Virus record (IMG/VR): IMGVR_UViG_3300011114_000234 | Span: 1-35,632 of that record | Strand: one strand, 5' to 3' | From: a virus | DNA length: 35,632 bases | In this document: one piece after another, positions 7,839 to 14,913 of the stretch | Position numbering within the stretch: position 1 is the first letter of the stretch | How the letters are laid out: every line of letters starts with the position of its first letter | Made by a program: the position numbers and the translations under genes | The notes under the pieces: generated by a model | What the model was told of the DNA's origin: nothing | Database searches by the model: none | Seen by the model: only the letters and a program-made list of their open reading frames with translations

Positions 7839-8295
7839 ATATAGCCCCGAAGAGATCGAGGTCAGGATCTGGGGTTTTGTTGTGGTGATGATCACCATCA
7901 TCTTGTTTGGCATTGTGATCGCCCTGCTATACAGCGTGACGTTTGTGACGCAACCCATCAAGTCAATGGCACCCATTGACCAGGCATACACCAAGATGCT
8001 CAATGACATTGTGTTGCTGATTGTTGGCGGTATCGGCGGCATTGTTGGCAAGCGTGCCGTGGGGGCCGTCAGTCAGGCCGTTACACCTACACCGCCACCT
8101 ACACCTGCCCCGGCTGCACCAGCGCCTTCTATGCCTGTTTCTGCGCCTCCCAGCGGTGCTTTGCCAGTCTGGATCAATCCACCTTTGGATGAGAGCTGGA
8201 CGCCACCGCCTCCACCGACCACGCCACCCGAGCACCTGGAACCAGATCACGTCCGCGAGGAGATCGCGGCAGCAAGACGTGAGGCCGGGCAGTGA
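7819..8295 (+). CDS. Putative holin-like membrane protein with Pro-rich tail
   Basis: A 158-residue protein starting at ATG 7819, inside the end of the lipoprotein gene, with GGTGGA about six bases upstream. It has two membrane segments: residues 17-43 (a long Ile/Val-rich helix) and 63-78 (IVLLIVGGIGGIVG), joined by a short loop. A Pro/Ala-rich linker (about 88-140) and a charged C-terminal helix (HVREEIAAARREAG) follow. Two TM helices plus a charged end, directly upstream of spanins and endolysin, suggest a class II-type holin that permeabilises the inner membrane. The long Pro-rich part is unusual for a holin, so this call is by position and topology only. Confidence 0.55.
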   Translation: MLSSQNKYSPEEIEVRIWGFVVVMITIILFGIVIALLYSVTFVTQPIKSMAPIDQAYTKMLNDIVLLIVGGIGGIVGKRAVGAVSQAVTPTPPPTPAPAAPAPSMPVSAPPSGALPVWINPPLDESWTPPPPPTTPPEHLEPDHVREEIAAARREAGQ

Positions 8296-8759
8296 ATCCA
8301 TACCTGATCATTGCGGCCATGATTGCTGTTGGCAGTGCATACGTTTATGGCCATCACAGTGGATATGCCGACCGTGACGCTGAGATGCAGGCTCATATTG
8401 CCAAGCTCAATGAAGAGTCACGCGCCAAAGAGCAAGAGATGGCAGCGTCTCTCAACAACCAAACAGAAACATTGCGAAAGGCCAAGAATGAGATCAACAA
8501 AAAACAGTCTGACATTAATGCTCTTGTTGATGCTGGCCGGTTGCGCCTCCCGATCCCAGCCGCCACAAGTTGCGTACAAACCACCCCAGATGCCAGCCCT
8601 CCCATCAGAGATCGGGGAGAAGAAAGACCCGACCCTTACCGAGAGGCTATTAAAGCTGTTGTCGCCATCGCCATTGAAGGAGATAGAAACACAGTCCAGC
8701 TCAATGCCTGCATCGACACCTACAACAAAGTGAGGGAGCAGATCAATGGTCAACGCTGA
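8292..8759 (+). CDS. Rz: Rz-like inner-membrane spanin subunit, GTG start
   Basis: A 155-residue protein beginning with GTG in a GTGA overlap with the holin-like gene. An N-terminal membrane helix (YLIIAAMIAVGSAYVYG, residues 4-20) is followed by a long periplasmic coiled coil (AKLNEESRAKEQEMAASLNN ... KNEINKKQSDINAL) and a Cys-containing distal part. This is the classic i-spanin layout. In Gram-negative hosts the Rz/Rz1 complex fuses inner and outer membranes at the last step of lysis. A second reading frame inside it (8488-8733) encodes the matching outer-membrane lipoprotein, which strongly supports the assignment. Confidence 0.85.
   Translation: MNPYLIIAAMIAVGSAYVYGHHSGYADRDAEMQAHIAKLNEESRAKEQEMAASLNNQTETLRKAKNEINKKQSDINALVDAGRLRLPIPAATSCVQTTPDASPPIRDRGEERPDPYREAIKAVVAIAIEGDRNTVQLNACIDTYNKVREQINGQR
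8488..8733 (+). CDS. Rz1: Rz1-like outer-membrane spanin lipoprotein, nested in Rz
   Basis: An 81-residue protein encoded entirely inside the Rz gene in another frame. I choose ATG 8488 because it gives a complete lipoprotein signal (MRSTKNSLTLMLLLMLAGC): basic n-region, hydrophobic core and lipobox LAGC with the lipidated Cys at residue 19. GAAAGG lies about six bases upstream. The mature part is Pro-rich (SQPPQVAYKPPQMPALPS), as in Rz1 proteins, which are lipidated, Pro-rich partners of Rz in the outer membrane. Fully nested Rz1 genes are known from lambda and relatives. Confidence 0.85.
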   Translation: MRSTKNSLTLMLLLMLAGCASRSQPPQVAYKPPQMPALPSEIGEKKDPTLTERLLKLLSPSPLKEIETQSSSMPASTPTTK

Positions 8760-9342
8760 TCAACTCAAAAAGCTGCACATTGGCCCTGAGTGGGTTGATG
8801 CGCTCAATGAAACCTTTGGCCGGTTCAATATATCCACCAAGAGACAGCAGGCCGCATTCATTGGTCAGTGCGGCCATGAATGTGGGAACTTCAAGGTGCT
8901 GCAAGAGAACTTGAATTACCGCGCAGCCACTCTGATGAAGTTGTGGCCCAAGCGTTTCCCCACTCTTGACATTGCCAACCAGTACGCTGGAAACCCAAAG
9001 AAGATCGCCAACATGGTCTATGCCAACCGCATGGGTAATCGTGACGAGGCATCAGGGGATGGGCACCGTTTTTTTGGCAGAGGTTGCATCCAATTGACTG
9101 GATACAGCAATTATTTTCACGCTGGCCAAGCCTTGGGCGTTGACTTTGTCATGCAGCCCGAGCTGGTGGCCACGCCAAAGTACGCTGCCTTAACGGCAGG
9201 CTGGTTCTGGTCAACGCATGACTGCAACCGCCTGGCCGAGGCCGGGGATTGGGCAGCACTCACCAAGAAGATCAACGGTGGGACAATTGGCCTTGAAGAC
9301 CGCATCAAACACACCAATGAGGCTTTGGCAGTCCTGACATGA
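8746..9342 (+). CDS. Endolysin, glycoside hydrolase family 19 type
   Basis: A 198-residue cell-wall hydrolase without signal peptide, so release would need the holin. The segment AFIGQCGHECGNF places the likely catalytic Glu at residue 45, as in GH19 chitinase-like endolysins. Residues around 107-122 (RFFGRGCIQLTGYSNY) carry the GRGxxQLTGxxNY signature of the family, and LEDRIKHTNEALAVL forms the usual C-terminal helix. It would cleave the peptidoglycan sugar backbone. Length is typical for single-domain enzymes of this kind. The start overlaps the Rz stop by 14 bases and is preceded by GGGAG; the stop overlaps the next gene as ATGA. Confidence 0.9.
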   Translation: MVNADQLKKLHIGPEWVDALNETFGRFNISTKRQQAAFIGQCGHECGNFKVLQENLNYRAATLMKLWPKRFPTLDIANQYAGNPKKIANMVYANRMGNRDEASGDGHRFFGRGCIQLTGYSNYFHAGQALGVDFVMQPELVATPKYAALTAGWFWSTHDCNRLAEAGDWAALTKKINGGTIGLEDRIKHTNEALAVLT

Positions 9343-9992
9343 CAAACCTGTATCAGCAGCTCGAAACCCCGGCACCGCCAGATCTGCCCTCACCGGGTCA
9401 GGTCTATGACGAGCGCCTGACTGCGCAAACCCATCGCGGCTTGCTGGTGTACTTTCGCAAGCTGACCAATATCTTGTCAACGGTCCTTGGGCCTCGAGGT
9501 GGCAAGTACTTGAACCTGCCTTATGGCGCGTTTCAAGATGGGACAGACCAGACGGCAGCCAATACGACAACTGCCTACGCCATCACATTTGACACGACAG
9601 ACTATTCAAATGGGATCACTTTGTCAAATTCATCACGTCTGAACGTGTCCCAGGGTGGTTTGTACAACGTGCAATTCAGCGTGCAATTCAAAAACACAAC
9701 AAATGACACGCAAGACGTTGAGGTCTGGTTTCGCAAGAATGGCACTGACATTGCAAAGTCCAACTCAAGGTTTGGTCTATCCCAAAGAAAAAGTGCTGGA
9801 GATCCATCTCACACTGTTGCAGCATTGAATTACTTTGTGGACCTGGCCGAGAACGATTACCTGCAACTCATGTGGCGGCCATCAGACGTTGGTGTGTCCA
9901 TTGAGCAGTACGCTGCCGGGACCAGTCCAACCAGGCCAGCGATTCCATCAGTGATTGCCACCGTGAGTTTTGTATCGAATCTTTCCGCATAA
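9339..9992 (+). CDS. Virion protein with C1q/jelly-roll-like C-terminal domain
   Basis: A 217-residue protein. The N-terminal 60 residues (YDERLTAQTHRGLLVYFRKL) are helical. Residues about 62-215 form an all-beta module (NLPYGAFQDGTDQTAANTTT, then SQGGLYNVQFSVQFKNT and NYFVDLAENDYLQLMW) that resembles C1q/TNF-like jelly-roll domains seen in phage structural proteins. No catalytic motif is visible. It lies between the endolysin and a large tail protein, and its stop is followed closely by the next gene, so it is probably a tail component or a surface protein. Start overlaps the endolysin stop (ATGA). Confidence 0.65.
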   Translation: MTNLYQQLETPAPPDLPSPGQVYDERLTAQTHRGLLVYFRKLTNILSTVLGPRGGKYLNLPYGAFQDGTDQTAANTTTAYAITFDTTDYSNGITLSNSSRLNVSQGGLYNVQFSVQFKNTTNDTQDVEVWFRKNGTDIAKSNSRFGLSQRKSAGDPSHTVAALNYFVDLAENDYLQLMWRPSDVGVSIEQYAAGTSPTRPAIPSVIATVSFVSNLSA

Positions 9993-9999
9993 TCCCATC

Positions 10000-11481
10000 A
10001 TGGCACTCACCGCACTCAGAATCCCCCCAGGCGTGTACCGCAACGGCACTGAATATCAGTCAGCCGGGCGGTGGTTTGACGCCAACCTGGTTCGATGGTT
10101 TGAGGGTACTTTGCGGCCCTGGGGTGGATGGCGCAAGAGATCGAGCAGCCAACTGACCGGGTCATGCCGGGGACTGATCACCTGGCGCGACAACTCAGGG
10201 GACCGCTGGATCGCTGCCGGTACGAATTCCAAGCTCTACGCCATGAATGAGGCTGGCACGCTCAAAGACATTACGCCAACAGGCTTGACTGCCGGTGTTG
10301 CTGATGCCGTCATCAAGACCGGGTATGGGTATTCCACTTATGGAAACTATGCCTATGGTGTAGCAAGGCCTGACACTGGCACCGTGACGCCAGCCACGAC
10401 CTGGAGTCTGGATACCTGGGGCGAGTACCTGGTCGCGTGCTCAGACGCTGATGGCAAGCTCTACGAGTGGCAATTGGGATTTTCAACTCCAACCCTGGCC
10501 GTTGCCATCACCAACGCGCCAACAGGCTGCAATGCCGTGATGACCACGGCAGAGCGCTTTGTATTTGCGCTGGGCGCTGGTGGCAATCCCCGTAAGGTTC
10601 AGTGGTGCGATCAGGAAAATAACACCGTATGGACCCCGGCAGCCACCAACCAGGCAGGGGATTTTGAGCTTGCAACTGTCGGTTCTCTCAAGGCAGGCAA
10701 GCGCGTGCGAGGTGTCAATCTGCTCTTTACAGATGTTGACGTTCACGTTGGCACCTACATTGGCCTGCCATACGTTTACTCATTTGAAAAAGCCGGGTCT
10801 GGCTGCGGGTTGATCTCCACACAGTCTGTGGCGGCCATTGACACAGCAGCGATCTGGATGAGCAAATCAGGTTTCTGGGTTTATGACGGGTATGTCAAGC
10901 CACTGGTTTCTGATGTTGGTGACTACATTTTCCAAAACATCAACTACAACCAGGCCAGCAAGATTTATTGCGTCCACAACTCAAAGTATGGCGAGATCAT
11001 CTGGTTTTACCCGTCAAGCCAGTCAAATGAAAATGACTCATATGTCACCTACAACTACCGCGAGAACCACTGGTCGATTGGCAGTCTGGCTCGCACCGCG
11101 GGAACTGACCGCGGCGTCTACTTGAATCCCTTGATGGTTTCATCTGACGGGTACATTTACGAGCACGAGGTTGGGTTTGCGTATGACTCTGTCGCGCCTT
11201 ACGCCGAGTCTGGCCCGGTGGAGATCGGAACTGGTGAGCAGGTGATGCGGGTGCGTCAAATCATCCCTGACGAGCAAACACTGGGCGAGGTTGTTGTGTC
11301 GTTCAAGACGCGAATGTATCCAACCTCAACTGAGACAACTTACGGACCCTATGCGGCAAGCCAGCCGACAGACGTGCGGTTTACTGGTCGCCAGGTCAAG
11401 GTCAGGTACACAGGGGCGGTGCTCGATGACTGGAGAGTCGGCATCAACCGTTTGGACGTGATCGCCGCTGGCAAGCGTTGA
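10000..11481 (+). CDS. Large tail protein, probably beta-propeller tail nozzle type
   Basis: A 493-residue protein. I take ATG 10000 (MALTALRIPPGVYRNGTEYQ) because the opening LRIPPGVYRNGT is the conserved start of this phage family; ATG 9970 would overlap the preceding gene and add ten unrelated residues. The body contains repeated WxxG and GxW strands (LITWRDNSGDRWIAAGTNSK, WSLDTWGEYLVACSDADGK, AAIWMSKSGFWVYDGYVK), which fit a beta-propeller. Proteins of this size and pattern occupy the place of P22 gp10-like nozzles below the adaptor ring. Position after endolysin and before the ejection proteins fits. Its binding site is weak, so translation may be coupled to the upstream gene. Confidence 0.7.
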   Translation: MALTALRIPPGVYRNGTEYQSAGRWFDANLVRWFEGTLRPWGGWRKRSSSQLTGSCRGLITWRDNSGDRWIAAGTNSKLYAMNEAGTLKDITPTGLTAGVADAVIKTGYGYSTYGNYAYGVARPDTGTVTPATTWSLDTWGEYLVACSDADGKLYEWQLGFSTPTLAVAITNAPTGCNAVMTTAERFVFALGAGGNPRKVQWCDQENNTVWTPAATNQAGDFELATVGSLKAGKRVRGVNLLFTDVDVHVGTYIGLPYVYSFEKAGSGCGLISTQSVAAIDTAAIWMSKSGFWVYDGYVKPLVSDVGDYIFQNINYNQASKIYCVHNSKYGEIIWFYPSSQSNENDSYVTYNYRENHWSIGSLARTAGTDRGVYLNPLMVSSDGYIYEHEVGFAYDSVAPYAESGPVEIGTGEQVMRVRQIIPDEQTLGEVVVSFKTRMYPTSTETTYGPYAASQPTDVRFTGRQVKVRYTGAVLDDWRVGINRLDVIAAGKR

Positions 11482-11497
11482 GGCTTAAAATTTGACC

Positions 11498-11899
11498 ATG
11501 AAAGACATTAGGCAAATCCTCACCGAAGACCTGGCGAAGAACTATGGCGGCTTTGCCATGACGGTTGATGCCTATTTTGATGGTTTGATGAATGCGCCCA
11601 AGACGGGGAACTTTGTTGTGCGTCAGGGTGACACTCTGATCTTGACAAAGAAGATTGAGAAAAACGGCATCGAGTTTCATTGCATCAATGGTGAGCGCGC
11701 AAAAGACCTTGTTGCCAATGTGCAAAAGTACCTTGATGACTTGAAGGAGCATGGGTATGACTATGCCGTCACGTTCTACGACAACCCCCGAATCAATGAC
11801 TTGATTGCACAACTCACTTACCCATCAGAGATCAAGAAGATTGATGATGGATTGTTCAGAACATACGAAGCCACAATGAGGTTCAAATGGGCGCATTAA
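11498..11899 (+). CDS. Small virion-associated protein preceding the ejection proteins
   Basis: A 133-residue protein; ATG 11498 is preferred to an in-frame TTG at 11492. It has an alternating alpha/beta pattern (FVVRQGDTLILTKKIEKNGIEF, then DLKEHGYDYAVTFYDNPRINDLI and a final TYEATMRFKW strand). Size, fold pattern and place at the head of the internal-protein genes recall the small GNAT-like protein gp13 of T7-type phages, but the sequence similarity I can judge by eye is weak. No catalytic residues can be assigned. Its end overlaps the next start by 13 bases, suggesting coupled translation with the first ejection protein. Confidence 0.65.
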   Translation: MKDIRQILTEDLAKNYGGFAMTVDAYFDGLMNAPKTGNFVVRQGDTLILTKKIEKNGIEFHCINGERAKDLVANVQKYLDDLKEHGYDYAVTFYDNPRINDLIAQLTYPSEIKKIDDGLFRTYEATMRFKWAH

Positions 11900-13263
11900 A
11901 TAAATTAGGACAGGCCGCATCCAACTTTGTTGCTGCCCCTGCGGCAAGTATTAGTACTGGTTTCGCAGAGTTGGCAAAGCCAGCAGAGGCAGCCTTAAAA
12001 TTTTCCACAGAAAAGCCGCTAGAGGCTTTGGCTCTGGGGACTGGAGCATACTTTGCAGCTCCATATATTATGGGAGCATTGGGTGGCGCTGGAGCAGGCG
12101 CTGCTGGTGCAGGCGCTGCCGATCTGGCTGCGTATGACGCTATGGCTGGTTTGACTGCTGGTGGCGCAGGCGCTGGCGCTGCTGGCGCTGGCGCTGCTGG
12201 CGCTGGTCTTGCTGGCGGTGCCGCTGCTGGTGCTGGCAGTGCTGCCGGTGGCAGTTTTCTCAGTAATATCACGCCAACCCAGGCAATCATAGGCGCAGGT
12301 CTGGCCGCAAAGGCATTGGGTGGCAGCAGCACGCCGTCATCTTCAACAAGCTCAACGTCCATTGACCCTGACATTAAGGCCGCATATTTGCAGCAGTTAA
12401 CTGACGCCAGAACCGCAGCGGCGGGTCTTGGAACCCGGCAATTTGAGGGTTTTACACCTGGCTATGCAACGGCAGAGCAGCAGCTCACGGCCACCGGCAT
12501 TGGCGGCGCTGGTCAACAGACCACCAACCGGGCTGCCGAGCTGGCACTGGCAGAGGCTGGCTACACACCCCAGCAGATCCAGGCCATGACGGGTGCCCAG
12601 TACATGGGTGCATATCAAAACCCTTACGAGACACAAGTTGTGCAGGGTACGCTGGCAGATATTGAGCGTCAGCGCCAGATTGCCCAGCAGGCCCAGCAGG
12701 TCAAAGCAATTGGGGCTAAAGCATTTGGCGGTTCGCGTCAGGCAGTGGCTGAGTCACTTGCAAACGAGGACTACACGCGCCAGGTAGCAAACATTGCTGC
12801 CCAGTTGCGTGCCCAAGGATTCACCACGGCTGCCGGGCTTGGCCAGACTGATGCTGCCAGGGCCATGGAGGCGGCCAGGGCCAACATTGCCAACCAGATT
12901 GCTGGTGCAGGCATACGCCAGACTGCCGTGGGCCAGTTGGGTGCTTTGGGTGCCCAACAGCAAAACCTTGGCATGACGGGTGCGCAGGCCGTGATGACTG
13001 CCGAGCAGCAGCGCCAGCAGTTGGCCCAGGCGCGGCTTGACGCTGCACGCAACCTGGCTGCCGAGCGCCTTGGCCTGACTGGCAGTGCTTTGGGACAGAA
13101 CGTGCCAAACCTTGGCGGCACGACAACCACGCCGATTTACCGCAATCAGATGGCAAGTGGTCTTGGCGGTGCTCTTGGTGGCGCTCAGTTGGGCAGCATC
13201 TTGGGTGGCAAGGAATACGCTGGTTATGGTGCCATCTTGGGCGGTTTGCTGGGCTTGGGTTAA
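11887..13263 (+). CDS. Internal virion (DNA-ejection) protein A
   Basis: A 458-residue protein. Residues about 60-120 are an almost pure Ala/Gly tract (GAGAAGAGAA units) likely to form a membrane-active segment. The central part is helical and Gln/Ala-rich, with ...YQNPYETQVVQGTLADIERQ and AKAFGGSRQAVAES, motifs that recur in internal or pore-forming proteins of podoviruses. The C-terminus is again Gly/Leu-rich (LGGALGGAQLGSILGG ... ILGGLLGLG). Ejection proteins of podoviruses leave the head with the DNA and build a channel through the envelope; this protein matches that class by composition and position. Confidence 0.7.
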   Translation: MGALNKLGQAASNFVAAPAASISTGFAELAKPAEAALKFSTEKPLEALALGTGAYFAAPYIMGALGGAGAGAAGAGAADLAAYDAMAGLTAGGAGAGAAGAGAAGAGLAGGAAAGAGSAAGGSFLSNITPTQAIIGAGLAAKALGGSSTPSSSTSSTSIDPDIKAAYLQQLTDARTAAAGLGTRQFEGFTPGYATAEQQLTATGIGGAGQQTTNRAAELALAEAGYTPQQIQAMTGAQYMGAYQNPYETQVVQGTLADIERQRQIAQQAQQVKAIGAKAFGGSRQAVAESLANEDYTRQVANIAAQLRAQGFTTAAGLGQTDAARAMEAARANIANQIAGAGIRQTAVGQLGALGAQQQNLGMTGAQAVMTAEQQRQQLAQARLDAARNLAAERLGLTGSALGQNVPNLGGTTTTPIYRNQMASGLGGALGGAQLGSILGGKEYAGYGAILGGLLGLG

Positions 13264-13275
13264 GGGAAAAACATC

Positions 13276-14913
13276 ATGGCAGATTTCAATCTTGGCTTGC
13301 TGGGCGACATTTTTGGCGGCGGCACGTCTGCCCTGAGTGAGTACCTGACGCCTCAACAACAAGAGTCAATGCAGCGCCAAGCGCTGCTGTCCACGGCTGC
13401 GGCCCTGCTCCAAGCAGGTGGCCCATCAACAACCCCCATATCCCTTGGCCAAGCGCTTGGTGCAGGCTTGCAGGCTGGGACTGGCGCATATGGCAAGGCT
13501 CAAGAGGGTGCGATTCAGCAGCTGCTGACACGGCAGAAGTTGGATGAGTACAAGCGCCAGATGACCATGCAAGAAAACATTGCAAAGATTCTTGGTGGCG
13601 GTGGTGCTGCTGCACCGATGCCTGCGCGTGGTGCGCCCATCACGCCCGAGCAGGCCATTGCGATGCCTGGGCTGCCTGCTGGGCCTACGATGCAACGCGC
13701 TGAGATGATCAGGCAACCTGCACCGGCAGCAGCTCCAGTGCCTCAAAACGTCATCAAGGCCAACCAATACCGCCAATTGGCAGACTTGATGGCCGCATCA
13801 GGCAAGGGCGAGGATGCCAAGCGTTACCAAGAAATGGCCGAAAAGTTGGCCCCGACCTTTGAAGAGACTCAAGGCGACATTTACTTCAACGCTCAAGGCG
13901 AGGCAATACAGCGCACCAAGACTGGTGGCTTTAAGGTTGTGCCGTCAGAGTTTGCCCCGATGGACAAGCCAACCGGCACTCCCATGATGATGACTGATGC
14001 TCAAGGCAAACCTGTCCAGGTGCAGCGTTATGAGTCTGGAAAATTACAGGCCATCACTGACTTTGGACCTCCGCGAGAAATTGTGCTTGAGAAGTTGGGT
14101 GACCGAGTCATCGCGGTTGACAAAAACAAAGTCACGGCAGGCCAGCAATTCAATGTCGGCCTTGCGCCTCAAGTGGTTGGCGGTGCTGAGACGGGTTACT
14201 ACGTAGTCGGTGGCGCTGGCCGAGGTGCTGGTCTGGCCGCGCCCATGCCTGCGCCTGCTGGTGCGCCTGGTGCTGTTGTGCCTCCACCTGTTGCTGGAGG
14301 CGCACCTCGAGCACCTGCGGCACCGGCTGCTGGCGCTGCTGCACCTACTGGTCCCCAGCCCATCATTCCTGGAACTGGCAAGGCATTTGGCAACGAGAAA
14401 GATCTGCGCTCTGAATTTACTGCACAGGCAAAACCTTTTGTTGAACTGGCGCAGGCATATCAAAAGATTGAGACTGCCGCAAAGAACAACACAAGTGCTG
14501 GTGACATTGCACTGATTTATGGGTTTATGAAGGTTTTGGATCCCGGCTCAGTTGTGCGTGAGGGTGAATTTGCAACTGCTGCCAATGCCGGCGGCGTTGC
14601 TGATACCGTCAGGAATATGTACAACCGTGCATTAAATGGTCAGCGCATTGGTGAAAACATCAGGAATGATTTTCTGGGTCAGGCTCGCAACATCATTGAG
14701 TCGCAGCGTGTGCTGTCAGATGACATGGTTGCACGTTATACAAGCGTGGCGCAAAACTATAAACTCGACCCCAATCAAGTTGTTTTTGACCCGTTCAAGC
14801 GCATGAAGACGCCTGCTCAGATTGCTGGTGCTGCCGCTGCTGAAAAAACCACTGCGCCTGCACAGTCGGGCAATTTCTACGACAGATTTAACCTTGTTCC
14901 GAGGGCCAAATAA
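13276..14913 (+). CDS. Internal virion (DNA-ejection) protein B
   Basis: A 545-residue protein with no signal peptide. The N-terminal 120 residues are helical (SEYLTPQQQESMQRQALLST, LLTRQKLDEYKRQM). A Pro/Ala/Gly-rich linker covers about residues 118-160 and another about 318-365. The C-terminal domain (FGNEKDLRSEFTAQAKPFVE ... DPGSVVREGEFATAANAGGV) resembles the conserved domain of phage ejection and structural proteins that contains a VREGEFA motif. It sits second in the series of internal proteins, with AAGGGA before the ATG, and its stop overlaps the next ATG by one base. A catalytic function is not evident. Confidence 0.7.
   Translation: MADFNLGLLGDIFGGGTSALSEYLTPQQQESMQRQALLSTAAALLQAGGPSTTPISLGQALGAGLQAGTGAYGKAQEGAIQQLLTRQKLDEYKRQMTMQENIAKILGGGGAAAPMPARGAPITPEQAIAMPGLPAGPTMQRAEMIRQPAPAAAPVPQNVIKANQYRQLADLMAASGKGEDAKRYQEMAEKLAPTFEETQGDIYFNAQGEAIQRTKTGGFKVVPSEFAPMDKPTGTPMMMTDAQGKPVQVQRYESGKLQAITDFGPPREIVLEKLGDRVIAVDKNKVTAGQQFNVGLAPQVVGGAETGYYVVGGAGRGAGLAAPMPAPAGAPGAVVPPPVAGGAPRAPAAPAAGAAAPTGPQPIIPGTGKAFGNEKDLRSEFTAQAKPFVELAQAYQKIETAAKNNTSAGDIALIYGFMKVLDPGSVVREGEFATAANAGGVADTVRNMYNRALNGQRIGENIRNDFLGQARNIIESQRVLSDDMVARYTSVAQNYKLDPNQVVFDPFKRMKTPAQIAGAAAAEKTTAPAQSGNFYDRFNLVPRAK

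Noticed and set aside
11883-12374. 163-residue Ala/Pro-rich minus-strand ORF
   Set aside because: Antisense of the Ala/Gly repeat tract of the first ejection protein; low complexity, no gene features.
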